Assembly: GCF_003967515.1 (NCBI RefSeq)
Contig: NZ_BIFQ01000001.1
Location: 1,488,001-1,552,000 of the forward strand
Origin: Dictyobacter aurantiacus
GTDB lineage: Bacteria > Chloroflexota > Ktedonobacteria > Ktedonobacterales > Ktedonobacteraceae
Direction of reading: 5' to 3'
DNA: 64,000 nucleotides
Positions 1 to 12,206 of this stretch are shown piece by piece. The translations under genes were made by a program, and so were the position numbers. Numbering within the stretch: position 1 is the first letter of the stretch; every line of letters starts with the position of its first letter. The notes under the pieces are model-generated. The model did not search any database and was not told the origin of the DNA. It was given only the letters and a program-made list of their open reading frames with translations.

Positions 1-1
1 T

Positions 2-292
2 GTCACGTTCGCATTGGGGGCGGGAACACAGAGCCTGGAGCTCGCGGAACCATCATCAGCGTCCGGTGCGTCGTTGCCACAGGACGCCTTGCTCTCAACA
101 CATCTCCATCAATTGGGGGAAAGCCTTTATCGCATCACACTGGCGGTCGTAGACCTGCGCGTTGTCAGGCACTACCTGGATGCTCATAAGGTAAGCTATA
201 CCGTGCTGGAAGACGGGCAGCCGACATTATGGATACATCCAAACCAGGCCAATGGCGCACTGATCGTGTTAAGCGAAGAAAAAGTGTATTAA
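2..292 (+). CDS. VOC/glyoxalase-fold protein, C-terminal part
   Basis: The reading frame is open from base 2, so this is the last 96 codons of a gene that begins before the window. The tail has the look of a glyoxalase/vicinal-oxygen-chelate half-domain: a hydrophobic strand (YRITLAVVDL), a helix, then LWIHPNQANGALIVL, which resembles the HP..anG..iel ending of methylmalonyl-CoA epimerase-like proteins. The family binds a divalent metal through His and Glu residues, and the final Glu-Glu after LIVLS could include a ligand. The substrate cannot be told from the fragment. The TTG at 14 is internal, not a start. It converges with the HD gene at 331-972. Confidence 0.6.
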   Translation, partial: VTFALGAGTQSLELAEPSSASGASLPQDALLSTHLHQLGESLYRITLAVVDLRVVRHYLDAHKVSYTVLEDGQPTLWIHPNQANGALIVLSEEKVY

Positions 293-330
293 CATACACC
301 TATCAAATAAGCATAGCTGTCACTTCGTGG

Positions 331-972
331 CTAATCGTGGGTAACGAAGTGCAGCTTGCGATCAAAGACCTTTTCAAACAGGTCAGCCTTCTCCTGGGCA
401 TGTTCTAATTCAAGGTCTAAATCGGCCAGCGGACGTACCCACAGGCGCAGGGTCCAACGCTTATCATCGCAGTGCGCTGGATCAGCAGCCACGTTGAGCA
501 CACGGCCATCATGATCGTAATCGAGGGCATCCGCGATACGCAGCAGGGCGGAAAGCGTAGAGACACGTTTGCGCGCATTGGGAGAGAGGGCCGCGTATTC
601 CTCATGATCCGTGCTTGGCAGGGCCCTGCGATGATAGCGAGCAATACAGGCGATCTCATGGCGCTGCTTATCCGAAAAGTCGGGCAGGGGCGTCTCCTTG
701 ATCAAGCGATACGAATGCTTATGATGGCGACGTGCCTCCACCATCATTCCCGTATTATGCAGGAAAGCCGCCCGCTCTAATAAACGCAATCCACGTTGGC
801 CGTACCCGTGCAAAGGACGGGTAGCCTCAAATAACTGGATGGAGAGACGCATTACCTGACGAGCGTGGGGCCAATCTTCGACCAGCAAGCCACCGCTCAA
901 CTGCAGCTCTTCCGCCGTCGGTTCATCTTTTCTGCCTCCATCTAACTCTTTAATCGAATCTTGCATCATCAT
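331..972 (-). CDS. HD-domain protein resembling the C-terminal domain of exopolyphosphatase
   Basis: The protein resembles domain III of long Ppx/GppA enzymes, an HD-type helical domain: an AFLHNTGMMV helix, HHKHSYRLIKE, then ARYHRRALPS and LLRIADALDYDHDG. The usual HD pair reads HN here (LHNTG), so metal-dependent catalysis is uncertain, and a polyphosphate-binding or structural role is possible. I chose ATG 972 because GGAGG lies 9 bases upstream; the open frame extends to 1050 without support. About 545 bp of repeat DNA separates it from the CHAD and Ppx genes upstream on the same strand. The set looks like a Ppx broken into separate genes. Family assignment is good; function is inferred. 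Confidence 0.72.
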   Translation of the reverse strand: MMMQDSIKELDGGRKDEPTAEELQLSGGLLVEDWPHARQVMRLSIQLFEATRPLHGYGQRGLRLLERAAFLHNTGMMVEARRHHKHSYRLIKETPLPDFSDKQRHEIACIARYHRRALPSTDHEEYAALSPNARKRVSTLSALLRIADALDYDHDGRVLNVAADPAHCDDKRWTLRLWVRPLADLDLELEHAQEKADLFEKVFDRKLHFVTHD

Positions 973-1163
973 GCGCTTGTACCTCCAAGGACACAGTATA
1001 CATCCAGGCATCCATATGGTCGATGAGAAATATCGCCACCCAAGCCTCATATCCCTGTTTCTTTCATTACACGAAATAGATAATACAAATAGATAAACTT
1101 CAAAATTTCCCTCACCGAGGGAAAAGGGTTTGTAAAAATATAGGTTGTAGGCTGTCCTGGCTT

Positions 1164-1188
1164 AAGCGCCCGCATGGGGCGCAGCTAC
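1164..1188 (-). repeat. Covarying REP-like hairpin, reversed copy
   Basis: Read on the minus strand this is GTAGCT, then GCGCCC, a short loop, GGGCGC and TT. Stem and loop layout match the other copies in the window, but the stem sequence differs. Confidence 0.55.
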
Positions 1189-1317
1189 TGTGGAGCCGCC
1201 TGCGGCGGCACGGAGAGAGGAGAGGAGGAGGTGGGGGCACAGCCCCCACACCCCCAGTCAAGGGGTTGCCACCCCTTGCATCCCCGCTCATTCCACGAAC
1301 AAGAAAAGAAACGCCCC

Positions 1318-1422
1318 GTAGGTGCCGGGCTTGCCCCGGCTTTGGAGCCGCCAGACAACCCCGTTCTCATTCCACAAACAAGAGAAGAAGCGCCCCGTAG
1401 GTGCCGGGCTTGCCCCGGCTTT
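1318..1422 (+). repeat. Two REP-like hairpins in tandem (1318-1343, 1397-1422)
   Basis: Each copy is GTAGGT, stem GCCGGG, loop CTTGC, stem CCCGGC (sharing a base with the loop), TTT. They are separated by 53 bases that include similar AAGAAACGCCCC leads. Same stem class as the copies at 35426-35583. Confidence 0.7.
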
Positions 1423-1517
1423 GTCGCGCAGCGACCCCTTCCCCCACGTATATATTCCACCAACGCGGCAAACCTGCTCGGGGTTGCCGCTCGGCAGCCA
1501 CATGGCCCAGCAGGATT

Positions 1518-2105
1518 TTATTCGTTGTCGGCAAGCATGTTGAGCACTTTGCGCTGGAAGTTCTGCTGCTTGAGCTGATACCAGTGCTGGTAAAACGCTG
1601 TGTACTGGCGCTCGCGTCGTTGCTGCAGGTTGCGCAGCAACAGTTCCAGGCCTTCACGCTGCTCGGCACCAAGGGGCCGGGAAGGTTGTAACAGATGCTT
1701 CACCAATGCTGGATTAACCGCCGGAGCCTTTTGTTGATCCTGGCTGCTAGCGGCCAGTAGTGCCTGCTCATAAGCCGCGCCACTATCCTGTGCACCCAGG
1801 CTCAGCCTTAACAAGGCAATTATAACATCGTCATCGTGTAATGAACCCAGTTCTTCCTGGATCTGTTCTACTTCCTTGATGATCGAGGCACATTCATCGG
1901 GGAATGTCTCCTCAAAAATTTCCAGGGTATAGCGTAGACGTTTGGCGGCAATGCGTAGATTGTGCAGGTTCTTGACCGCGTAAGGATCATCTACATATGT
2001 TTCCCAGCCAAACATCTCGGTCAGCCGCACCCTGGCTATGGCTCGCGCATTCTTGCCGGTTGAAGCATGCCGATCCAGATCGGTTACCACACTAGCCTTT
2101 GCCAT
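1518..2105 (-). CDS. CHAD-domain protein (C-terminal half of a CHAD fold)
   Basis: The protein has the second-lobe CHAD signature LHNLRIAAKRLRYTLE (residues about 66-81), followed by a long helical, charged tail. CHAD domains are alpha-helical bundles with conserved His/Arg/Lys that bind polyphosphate. The first-lobe signature (HKMRVASRRLRA) lies at the end of the upstream gene 2092-3576, which this gene overlaps by 14 bases in another frame. A strong GGAGGTG lies 4-5 bases before ATG 2105, so it is translated independently and coupled to the Ppx gene. The two products probably assemble one CHAD bundle, or each forms its own. Identification is solid; the split-domain reading is inference. Confidence 0.8.
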   Translation of the reverse strand: MAKASVVTDLDRHASTGKNARAIARVRLTEMFGWETYVDDPYAVKNLHNLRIAAKRLRYTLEIFEETFPDECASIIKEVEQIQEELGSLHDDDVIIALLRLSLGAQDSGAAYEQALLAASSQDQQKAPAVNPALVKHLLQPSRPLGAEQREGLELLLRNLQQRRERQYTAFYQHWYQLKQQNFQRKVLNMLADNE

Positions 2106-3576
2106 TGGTCACCTCCTCTTCTGGCAGACATGCCATCACTCGACGTAGAAACGCCTTATCGTTCAACGGTTGTAAGTATTGTTCTATCTGGCGCTGATGC
2201 TCCTGGCGATAAGCGCTCAATTGTTCCATAAGCCACTCGGCCCCCTGTTGCTCCGCCAGCGAGGTGTTCTCGGACTGCTTACGCAGATTTTCAATCATCA
2301 CATCTGTATCACGGGCCAGACCCAGGGTATCGGCGAGCTCTTTGACCTGGCGATAGACGGCTTTAAACTTTTTGGGGTCACAGATCGACTGATAAGCATC
2401 CATGACGGCACGCAGACGGCGCGAGGCCACGCGCATTTTATGGACCGCCTCTATATCATCGTGGCGCAGAACGTCGTCGCGCCAGTCCAGCATGGTTTGC
2501 GCACGCTCCTGAAACAGGCGCCGACCGGTGGAGATAAAGTCATCATGGTAGGTAATTGTGGAGTCCATGAACTCATTATCGGTAATCAGCTGTTGGGAGG
2601 ACTGTTCGGATGCCTCGGCCTGCTGTTGCGCGCGCTGCAACCACTGCTCACCCTCGCGGCAGTAAGCCATGGCCAGCCCTTCTCGAATGCCAAAAGTGCT
2701 GATGTGGATCTCTTTCAAGTGGAAGACTTCGAAGATCGCCACCAGGATCAACGCTCCGGCGGTAATGATGCGAGCCCGCTGCACATCCAGATCGTAGCGA
2801 CTGGCTACCTCTTCCGCTGGCAGGGCCCACAACAGACCCTCACAGCGCAGTAGATCTTCATACGTCAGCACATCCACGCTTTCATCCAGCTTAAACGCTC
2901 GCTGCGAGAGCAACAACAGGGTGTTCGCGCTCCCACCAGTCACAAAGAGGACGGATGGGAAAGACTTGATGTTTAACCCGGCCAGGTATGTACGCAGAAA
3001 CGTTCTGGCCGTCGTTTGATCGGCCATCGTTGGTGGATCAGATTGTAGATATCGATCGTGCAGCCAGCCAGAGCCGATTGGTAGCGACGTATGCCAGGTG
3101 ATGCGCGCGTCTTTCGCCAGGACCAGCTCGGTACTACCACCGCCCATATCCATCACCCCGAACTGATCAGGTGGCTGCGGCAGCTTATTCACGGCATAGG
3201 CCGCTCCATAGAAGGTAAGCGTCGCCTCGACATCACCGCCGATGCAATGGACCTCGATGCCGGTTTCCCGCTGGATAGCCTCCAGGAAATCCGCACGATT
3301 GCTAGCCTTGCGAATAGCTTCCGTGGCAATGGCCAGCGTTGTCTGTGACTCACATTCTTTAGCGATCCCTTGAAACTTTTTAAGGGTAGAAACCGCAAGT
3401 TCTTGTTTCTCTGGTGAGATCGCGCCCGTGGCGTTAACGCTTTCGCCAATGCGCACCACAGCCTCATCCGCGGCCAGAATCTCAAAGTCTGTAGCGGAAC
3501 AACGAGCAACCACCATACGCAAGGTATTACTACCAATGTCGATAGCCGTGCACACGGATGCGGTTTGCTCAGGCAT
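2092..3576 (-). CDS. Ppx/GppA phosphatase fused to the N-terminal half of a CHAD domain
   Basis: Residues 1 to about 310 form an actin-like Ppx/GppA module. Phosphate loops are AIDIGSNT (11-18) and DMGGGSTE (143-150), with GGDVEATLTF before the second and VTGGSANTL in the nucleotide/adenosine region. The family hydrolyses polyphosphate ends or pppGpp. From about residue 340 a CHAD first lobe follows (HKMRVASRRLRA), giving 494 residues. The usual Ppx HD domain is missing and a separate HD gene lies at 331-972. The start is ATG 3576 with GGAG 6 bases upstream. It leads a coupled pair with the CHAD gene at 1518-2105. Likely role: cytoplasmic polyphosphate turnover, with CHAD as the chain-binding part. 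Confidence 0.88.
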   Translation of the reverse strand: MPEQTASVCTAIDIGSNTLRMVVARCSATDFEILAADEAVVRIGESVNATGAISPEKQELAVSTLKKFQGIAKECESQTTLAIATEAIRKASNRADFLEAIQRETGIEVHCIGGDVEATLTFYGAAYAVNKLPQPPDQFGVMDMGGGSTELVLAKDARITWHTSLPIGSGWLHDRYLQSDPPTMADQTTARTFLRTYLAGLNIKSFPSVLFVTGGSANTLLLLSQRAFKLDESVDVLTYEDLLRCEGLLWALPAEEVASRYDLDVQRARIITAGALILVAIFEVFHLKEIHISTFGIREGLAMAYCREGEQWLQRAQQQAEASEQSSQQLITDNEFMDSTITYHDDFISTGRRLFQERAQTMLDWRDDVLRHDDIEAVHKMRVASRRLRAVMDAYQSICDPKKFKAVYRQVKELADTLGLARDTDVMIENLRKQSENTSLAEQQGAEWLMEQLSAYRQEHQRQIEQYLQPLNDKAFLRRVMACLPEEEVTNGKG

Positions 3577-3791
3577 GTACTACTCCAAATTCTATTTCTT
3601 CGATGCGCAGTTCTAAAAAACATGAAGATCAACAAGGGTATGTTTAGCAATAGTATCAAGTGCAACATACCTCAGATTTATTCCTTCGGGGACACTAGTG
3701 TTATTATAACATGAATTTTGAGATATGAATGAACGGCTGATCAAAAATAAAAATTCCAGCCTCAAATCTGGAAATCGCGCCTCTAAACCTA

Positions 3792-3820
3792 TTGACAGAA
3801 GCGGCCAGATCCTGTATCAT
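3792..3820 (+). promoter_or_regulatory. Promoter of first tRNA-Leu
   Basis: TTGACA at 3792-3797, a 17-base spacer, and TATCAT at 3815-3820. This is a near-consensus housekeeping sigma promoter 23 bases before the tRNA. Confidence 0.8.
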
Positions 3821-3842
3821 GAACGCATCCTGAACGAGACAA

Positions 3843-3929
3843 GCCGAAGTGGTGAAATTGGTAGACACGCAACGTTCAGGGCGTTGTGCTCGCAAGGGCA
3901 TGGGGGTTCGAGTCCCCCCTTCGGCACCA
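3843..3929 (+). tRNA. tRNA-Leu (CAG), copy 1
   Basis: Class II tRNA. Acceptor GCCGAAG pairs with CTTCGGC, then ACCA is encoded. The anticodon stem CAACG/CGTTG encloses TTCAGGG, giving anticodon CAG. There is a long variable arm (TGCTCGCAAGGGCA) and a T arm GGGGGTTCGAGTCCCCC. It is followed directly by its own terminator. Confidence 0.95.
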
Positions 3930-3933
3930 GCAC

Positions 3934-3974
3934 CCGCCTCCTCTTGAGTGATCAAGGGGAGGCGGTTTTGTTTT
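3934..3974 (+). terminator. Terminator of tRNA-Leu copy 1
   Basis: A 14-bp stem (CCGCCTCCTCTTGA with TCAAGGGGAGGCGG, one G-U) with loop GTGA, followed by TTTTGTTTT. Confidence 0.88.
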
Positions 3975-4089
3975 GCCTGGATTCTGCGCAGAATAGGCGC
4001 GTCAGGCCAGGATGAGGCCATATATAGAGCATATGCAGGACATTATAAAAAATAGGGACAAAAACTACTTAAATACCCGAAATATCTCG

Positions 4090-4118
4090 TTGACAAGCCG
4101 ATCGGAATCCTGTATGAT
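4090..4118 (+). promoter_or_regulatory. Promoter of second tRNA-Leu
   Basis: TTGACA at 4090-4095, a 17-base spacer, and TATGAT at 4113-4118. It mirrors the promoter of copy 1. Confidence 0.8.
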
Positions 4119-4140
4119 ATACCCATCCTGAACGGGACAA

Positions 4141-4227
4141 GCCGAAGTGGTGAAATTGGTAGACACGCAACGTTCAGGGCGTTGTGCTCGCAAGGGCATG
4201 GGGGTTCGAGTCCCCCCTTCGGCACCA
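4141..4227 (+). tRNA. tRNA-Leu (CAG), copy 2
   Basis: Identical across the mature tRNA to copy 1, with the same anticodon CAG and encoded CCA. Promoter, leader (TCCTGAACG) and terminator are also duplicated with small differences. The whole 290-bp unit therefore arose by tandem duplication. Confidence 0.95.
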
Positions 4228-4231
4228 GCAT

Positions 4232-4273
4232 CCGCCTCCCCTTGAATGATCAAGGGGAGGCGGTTTTGTTTTA
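4232..4273 (+). terminator. Terminator of tRNA-Leu copy 2
   Basis: Stem CCGCCTCCCCTTGA / TCAAGGGGAGGCGG (perfect, 14 bp), loop ATGA, then TTTTGTTTT. It is the repaired or ancestral form of the copy 1 stem. Confidence 0.88.
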
Positions 4274-4307
4274 TCTGCCCCAGCAGGCATATCCGAAGGC
4301 GGCATGC

Positions 4308-5840
4308 TTAGATATAATCAGGGGATGGAGCAATAGTGAGGGTAATCTGCTCTATCTTCCAGGAACCATCTGGTTGCCGATCGATTACACCGGACCAGCG
4401 ATAATGATGCATGAGTGTCCCCTGTGGAACTTTCTCCTGCGTCTGAAGCTGCATTAGCATATCTACCTCCGAGGGTGAACGCACAATAAACTGCTTGAAT
4501 GATATATCATTGTGCGCCAGAGATTGATAGCTGCTGATGAAGCGCTCATAGCTTGTGTGCCGCTGAAAATCTGGACTGCACAGGGCATAGGCCGCGTGAT
4601 AGTTGTGTTGATTGAGGTCATCGTAATACAGGCTCACAACCAGGCGAGCCTGTTCAGATGGTGGTATAGAAGAGGTCGCGAAGGCTCCCAGGATATGCAG
4701 TAAAGCCAGTGTAACAATGCCAACCATAGCAAATAGCGGCAGGCATTTTAAGACAAAGTATCTAACCAGGTCTGGCTTACGTGCGATGGTCGAGGGCAAT
4801 GGCATAACCTGTTCATGGGTATATGAAAAACCAAAATCGGCGGTTCGTGGAGCTTCGTCACTGGTCGCACGGACTGATTGAAGCTGTCCTCGCGAAGGGG
4901 GCGCCACGAGGTGGGGAGATACTGGTGCAACAACAAACTCCATGTTGTCCGGTTCGTCACTGGCTACATGGGACACAGGAAAATGAAGGTGATGTGCCAG
5001 TGATTGTCGCGGTCTGTCCATCATAGCAATAGCTCCCGCAAAAGCCTGAGCCAGTTCACCCACCGATTTATAGCGCTCAGAGGGATATCTAGCGGTCGCT
5101 TTCTGCAGCACCCGATCCAACGTCAACGGCAGATCAGGGGTAAGCGCGGCCACCGAAGGAATCGTCTCCCGCAGATGCTGGCGCATCAGGGCGTATGTGC
5201 TCTCCCCTTTAAAGGGCAGGTGACCGGATAGCATTTGAAAGAGCAGGATCCCCAGTTGATAGATATCTGAGTAATGGGTAAGCGGCTCGCCGCGCACCAT
5301 TTCCGGGGACATATAGAGCGCGGCCTCCATATCGACATCCGCCCTACTTTCGAACAGGTGAGCCAGGGCAAAATCGGTCAGCATCAGCCGGCCCTCGGCG
5401 TTAATCAGAACATTCGTCGGCCTCAAATCTCCGTGAATGGCATGCAGGGAATGCGCATAGTCTAGCGCAGATGCGATCTGCAAGAGATAGGCCAGAATCT
5501 GCTGCGGCGCCAGCTTGCCCTCACGTTTTAATACCTGCTCCAGGTTTCCGCTGCCAATATAGGGCATCACCATGTACGCCAGCTGATCATGTTCTTCGTA
5601 ATCTAGCAAGGGGAGAATGTGAGGATGATCCAGGCGAGCAATATTCGTTACTTCGCGTCGAAAACGCAGAAAAAAATCATCCCGCCGGGGTACCTGTGCC
5701 TGTACAACCTTGACCGCAACCAGACGTCCGGGATGGAACTGCCTGGCCAGGTACATAGTGCTGAACTGGCTATGGCCTATCATCTTTTCAAGCGTATAAT
5801 TTCCCAGGACTGTTCCAACAAGATCATCATTCACTTTCAC
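4308..5840 (-). CDS. Membrane-anchored Ser/Thr protein kinase (PknB-like)
   Basis: An N-terminal eukaryotic-type kinase domain (about 12-275) is followed by a linker, one membrane span (about 365-390, PLFAMVGIVTLALLHIL) and an extracytoplasmic domain of about 120 residues. ATP Lys44 lies in VAVKVV. The catalytic loop reads HGDLRPTNVL instead of HRDLKPxN, the magnesium motif is DFA instead of DFG, and APE is SPE. Because the loop has HGD rather than HRD, activation-segment phosphorylation may not be needed. The outer domain (SEQARLVVSLYYDDLNQ..) resembles a small NTF2-like or DUF4878-type fold and may sense an envelope signal. No phosphatase partner is adjacent. Confidence 0.87.
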   Translation of the reverse strand: MKVNDDLVGTVLGNYTLEKMIGHSQFSTMYLARQFHPGRLVAVKVVQAQVPRRDDFFLRFRREVTNIARLDHPHILPLLDYEEHDQLAYMVMPYIGSGNLEQVLKREGKLAPQQILAYLLQIASALDYAHSLHAIHGDLRPTNVLINAEGRLMLTDFALAHLFESRADVDMEAALYMSPEMVRGEPLTHYSDIYQLGILLFQMLSGHLPFKGESTYALMRQHLRETIPSVAALTPDLPLTLDRVLQKATARYPSERYKSVGELAQAFAGAIAMMDRPRQSLAHHLHFPVSHVASDEPDNMEFVVAPVSPHLVAPPSRGQLQSVRATSDEAPRTADFGFSYTHEQVMPLPSTIARKPDLVRYFVLKCLPLFAMVGIVTLALLHILGAFATSSIPPSEQARLVVSLYYDDLNQHNYHAAYALCSPDFQRHTSYERFISSYQSLAHNDISFKQFIVRSPSEVDMLMQLQTQEKVPQGTLMHHYRWSGVIDRQPDGSWKIEQITLTIAPSPDYI

Positions 5841-5866
5841 GGCGCACCGCCCCCCTGGCTAAGGTG

Positions 5867-6015
5867 TTAGAATGTGTCTTTCTTTCGTCTTTCTGGTGTA
5901 CGTAAGCGCCCCCGCACGGGCGTCCGCTGTGCGGCGCACCGTTTTTTAGTAGGTGGTGTAACGCAGGTGCGAAAAAGCATGCAGGCGATGAGCATGAGAT
6001 CAAGACACATTCTTA
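5867..6015. mobile_element. MITE-like element, copy 1 (149 bp)
   Basis: The ends are TTAGAATGTGTCTT (5867-5880) and AAGACACATTCTTA (6002-6015), an inverted pair matching at 13 of 14. Inside are a GC-rich core (CGCCCCCGCACGGGCGTCCG) and a tail (GTGCGAAAAAGCATGCAGGC), both shared with the element at 32262-32472. It has no coding capacity and sits between the kinase promoter side and the rRNA terminator. Confidence 0.6.
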
Positions 6016-6102
6016 CTGACGTAAAGTAGATCGATATACTATAATGACTCAAATGTCTGAAGAGAAATAAATGAGAAACAATAACCCCGTAAAATTGAGC
6101 AT

Positions 6103-6135
6103 AAAAAAAGATCCGTTATATATATAACGAATCTT
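6103..6135 (-). terminator. Terminator of the 16S-23S operon
   Basis: On the minus strand, AAGATTCGTTATA pairs with the matching TATAACGGATCTT arm and is followed by seven T residues. It lies about 130 bases beyond the 23S end, with no 5S between. Confidence 0.82.
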
Positions 6136-6161
6136 GGAAGCTTTTTTATTTGCTTGAATAA

Positions 6162-6219
6162 CTGGAAATAGTATTCCCTCAATTTTGCCGAGCGCGCTGC
6201 CAACCAGCGTGAAGCAGAG
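6162..6219 (-). other. 3' arm of the pre-23S processing stem
   Basis: This trailer is complementary, with few mismatches, to the 23S leader at 9289-9359. Shared core on opposite strands: CAAAATTGAGGGAATACTAT versus CAAAATTGAAGGAATACTAT. Such a helix closing the 23S loop is the usual RNase III substrate. Confidence 0.75.
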
Positions 6220-6261
6220 GACGCGCACTGCATGCGTCCACGATGAAGATACACAATGGTG

Positions 6262-9225
<2,964 letters not shown>

Positions 9226-9640
9226 CTACGTCTCTTCATCATGGTCTATGAATGCTTTGACTTATTCTTTGCGAGAATAAATCGATCCTCTGCTTCAACT
9301 CTGGCTGGCAATACATTCGCTCAGCAAAATTGAAGGAATACTATCTTCAGTTGTTCAGGTGCACTGTTGTGGTGGCTCTCGCCACACGCTTGCCGCCTGC
9401 GGCGGCGCGCGGTAGAGGGAGAAGATCCTGGGGGACACCCCCAGACCCCTGGCATGGGGACTGCCGTCCCCCTGCACCCCCTGGTGCGCATGCTGCGTGT
9501 TGCGGTGGTTGTACCCCAACAGCTCAAGAGTGGAAACCAGCGTCGCTTCTGGCAACACGCCATTTCACCAATGTCCTGGTCGACCTGGAAGTGGGATGAA
9601 ACTGTGTGTTCTTCTGTGAAGAACGTTCATCCAAGCTCCC
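9226..9640 (-). other. 16S-23S internal spacer without tRNA genes
   Basis: The spacer is about 415 bp. It holds the 3' arm of the 16S processing stem (9511-9539), a GC-rich hairpin segment (about 9390-9490) related to the GC-rich repeats elsewhere in the window, and the 5' arm of the 23S stem (9289-9359). No tRNA-Ile or tRNA-Ala is visible on either strand. Confidence 0.8.
9289..9359 (-). other. 5' arm of the pre-23S processing stem
   Basis: Complementary to 6162-6219 over nearly its full length; see that entry. It brackets the 23S gene exactly as a bulk processing stalk should. Confidence 0.75.
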
Positions 9641-11122
<1,482 letters not shown>

Positions 11123-11304
11123 ATTGTATATCTGAACATCGCGCTCAGCGAGCGGATGTGCAATTGCATGTGAATTGCGATCATGGCCAAGTTACATTAA
11201 CATTGGCTTATTTCGCAGATTATGTGGATGCTCAATGGAAAAACCATCAAGCCTCCGAATTGACAGGAACTGGTTCGTTGTGTGTTGTTGTTCCAGTTGC
11301 TGTT

Positions 11305-11333
11305 CTGCTTTCCACTCTTCAGTTGTCAAGGTA
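11305..11333 (-). other. 5' arm of the pre-16S processing stem
   Basis: Pairs with 9511-9539 in the spacer at 22 of 29 positions (core TTTCCACTCTT in the plus-strand reading). The position brackets 16S, as expected of an RNase III stalk. Confidence 0.6.
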
Positions 11334-11408
11334 CTGAGTTGACAGAACCTTCATTCTGCCAGGAGACAGGCGCTTGATGTTTTTTCGCTTGCTTGTCTCA
11401 CGTGCTGT

Positions 11409-11437
11409 AGTATCGCATATTCGTTGTGCTTTGTCAA
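11409..11437 (-). promoter_or_regulatory. rRNA promoter P2
   Basis: On the minus strand: TTGACA (complement of 11432-11437), a 17-base spacer, GATACT (complement of 11409-11414). It lies about 290 bases before 16S. Confidence 0.75.
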
Positions 11438-11679
11438 GCGGTTTTAGGACCACTTTTGCGAGCCGTCCGAAATCTCGTTGTGCGCCCCGGTTCCGCTGGG
11501 AACCGCCGTCAAAAACGGCCTGACACAGCCACAAAAGCAGTTATCCTGCGTGGTGTGTCTTCAAGGGGGAGAAGTTGATCCCGGAGAGGCTACCTTACCG
11601 TAGCACAGCTGATGCGAACGAACAGGAGCACCCATGCTCATCAAACCAGGTGATTGTTTCGTTTGTTGACAGCTCGATG

Positions 11680-11708
11680 ATTATGCCACAGTGCCAATCA
11701 TCTGTCAA
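11680..11708 (-). promoter_or_regulatory. rRNA promoter P1
   Basis: On the minus strand: TTGACA (complement of 11703-11708), a 17-base spacer, CATAAT (complement of 11680-11685). Two strong promoters in tandem are typical of rRNA operons. Confidence 0.75.
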
Positions 11709-11798
11709 GCATTTTTCAGACATATTTGTCCTCAGCCATAAAATTGGCGAAACATAGGGAGCGAGGAAACATTCATCCAAATTCATGTCAAAAAGGGG

Positions 11799-11827
11799 TT
11801 GACAGGGATTGAACTCTGTAGTAGTAT
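11799..11827 (+). promoter_or_regulatory. Promoter of the separate 5S gene
   Basis: TTGACA at 11799-11804, a 17-base spacer, TAGTAT at 11822-11827, about 38 bases before the mature 5S. It points away from the 16S promoters. Confidence 0.8.
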
Positions 11828-11864
11828 TCCCTCTGTCAGAAAAACCACTTGCATGTGCAGGTGA

Positions 11865-11980
<116 letters not shown>

Positions 11981-11981
11981 T

Positions 11982-12006
11982 CACCCGCCCATACGGGTGG
12001 TTTTTT
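11982..12006 (+). terminator. Terminator of 5S
   Basis: CACCCG, loop CCCATA, CGGGTG, a G, then six T residues. It starts almost at the mature 5S end. Confidence 0.85.
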
Positions 12007-12014
12007 GTTGCTCC

Positions 12015-12040
12015 AAAGCGCCCGCAAGGGGCGCACCTAC
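12015..12040 (-). repeat. REP-like hairpin with GCGCCC/GGGCGC stem
   Basis: The minus-strand reading is GTAGGT, GCGCCC, CTTGC, GGGCGC, TTT. Same frame as the other copies with a fully different but self-complementary stem. It lies directly after the 5S terminator. Confidence 0.7.
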
Positions 12041-12206
12041 GATGACCACGATTTATTCACCCGTATTACCTATTGGGCTGGTTTCGTCAAAAAAAGCTGA
12101 TTGCGCTGCGTATATCTATACATGAGAAACCTCGATTGTTGTTGCTATGGGCGAACTGGCTGGCCTGGTGCAGCGGTTGGCTCCCCCTGTATAGAAAGCA
12201 TGTCGA

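Larger units (their letters stand above)
973..1517. other. Intergenic repeat block
   Basis: No gene is supported here. The block carries three copies of the 26-bp covarying hairpin (1164-1188 reversed; 1318-1343 and 1397-1422 forward). It also carries a GC-rich segment with paired GGGG/CCCC runs (about 1200-1290), similar to the GC-rich repeats near 9400, 18170 and 47300. Open frames across it are side effects of the repeats. Confidence 0.6.
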
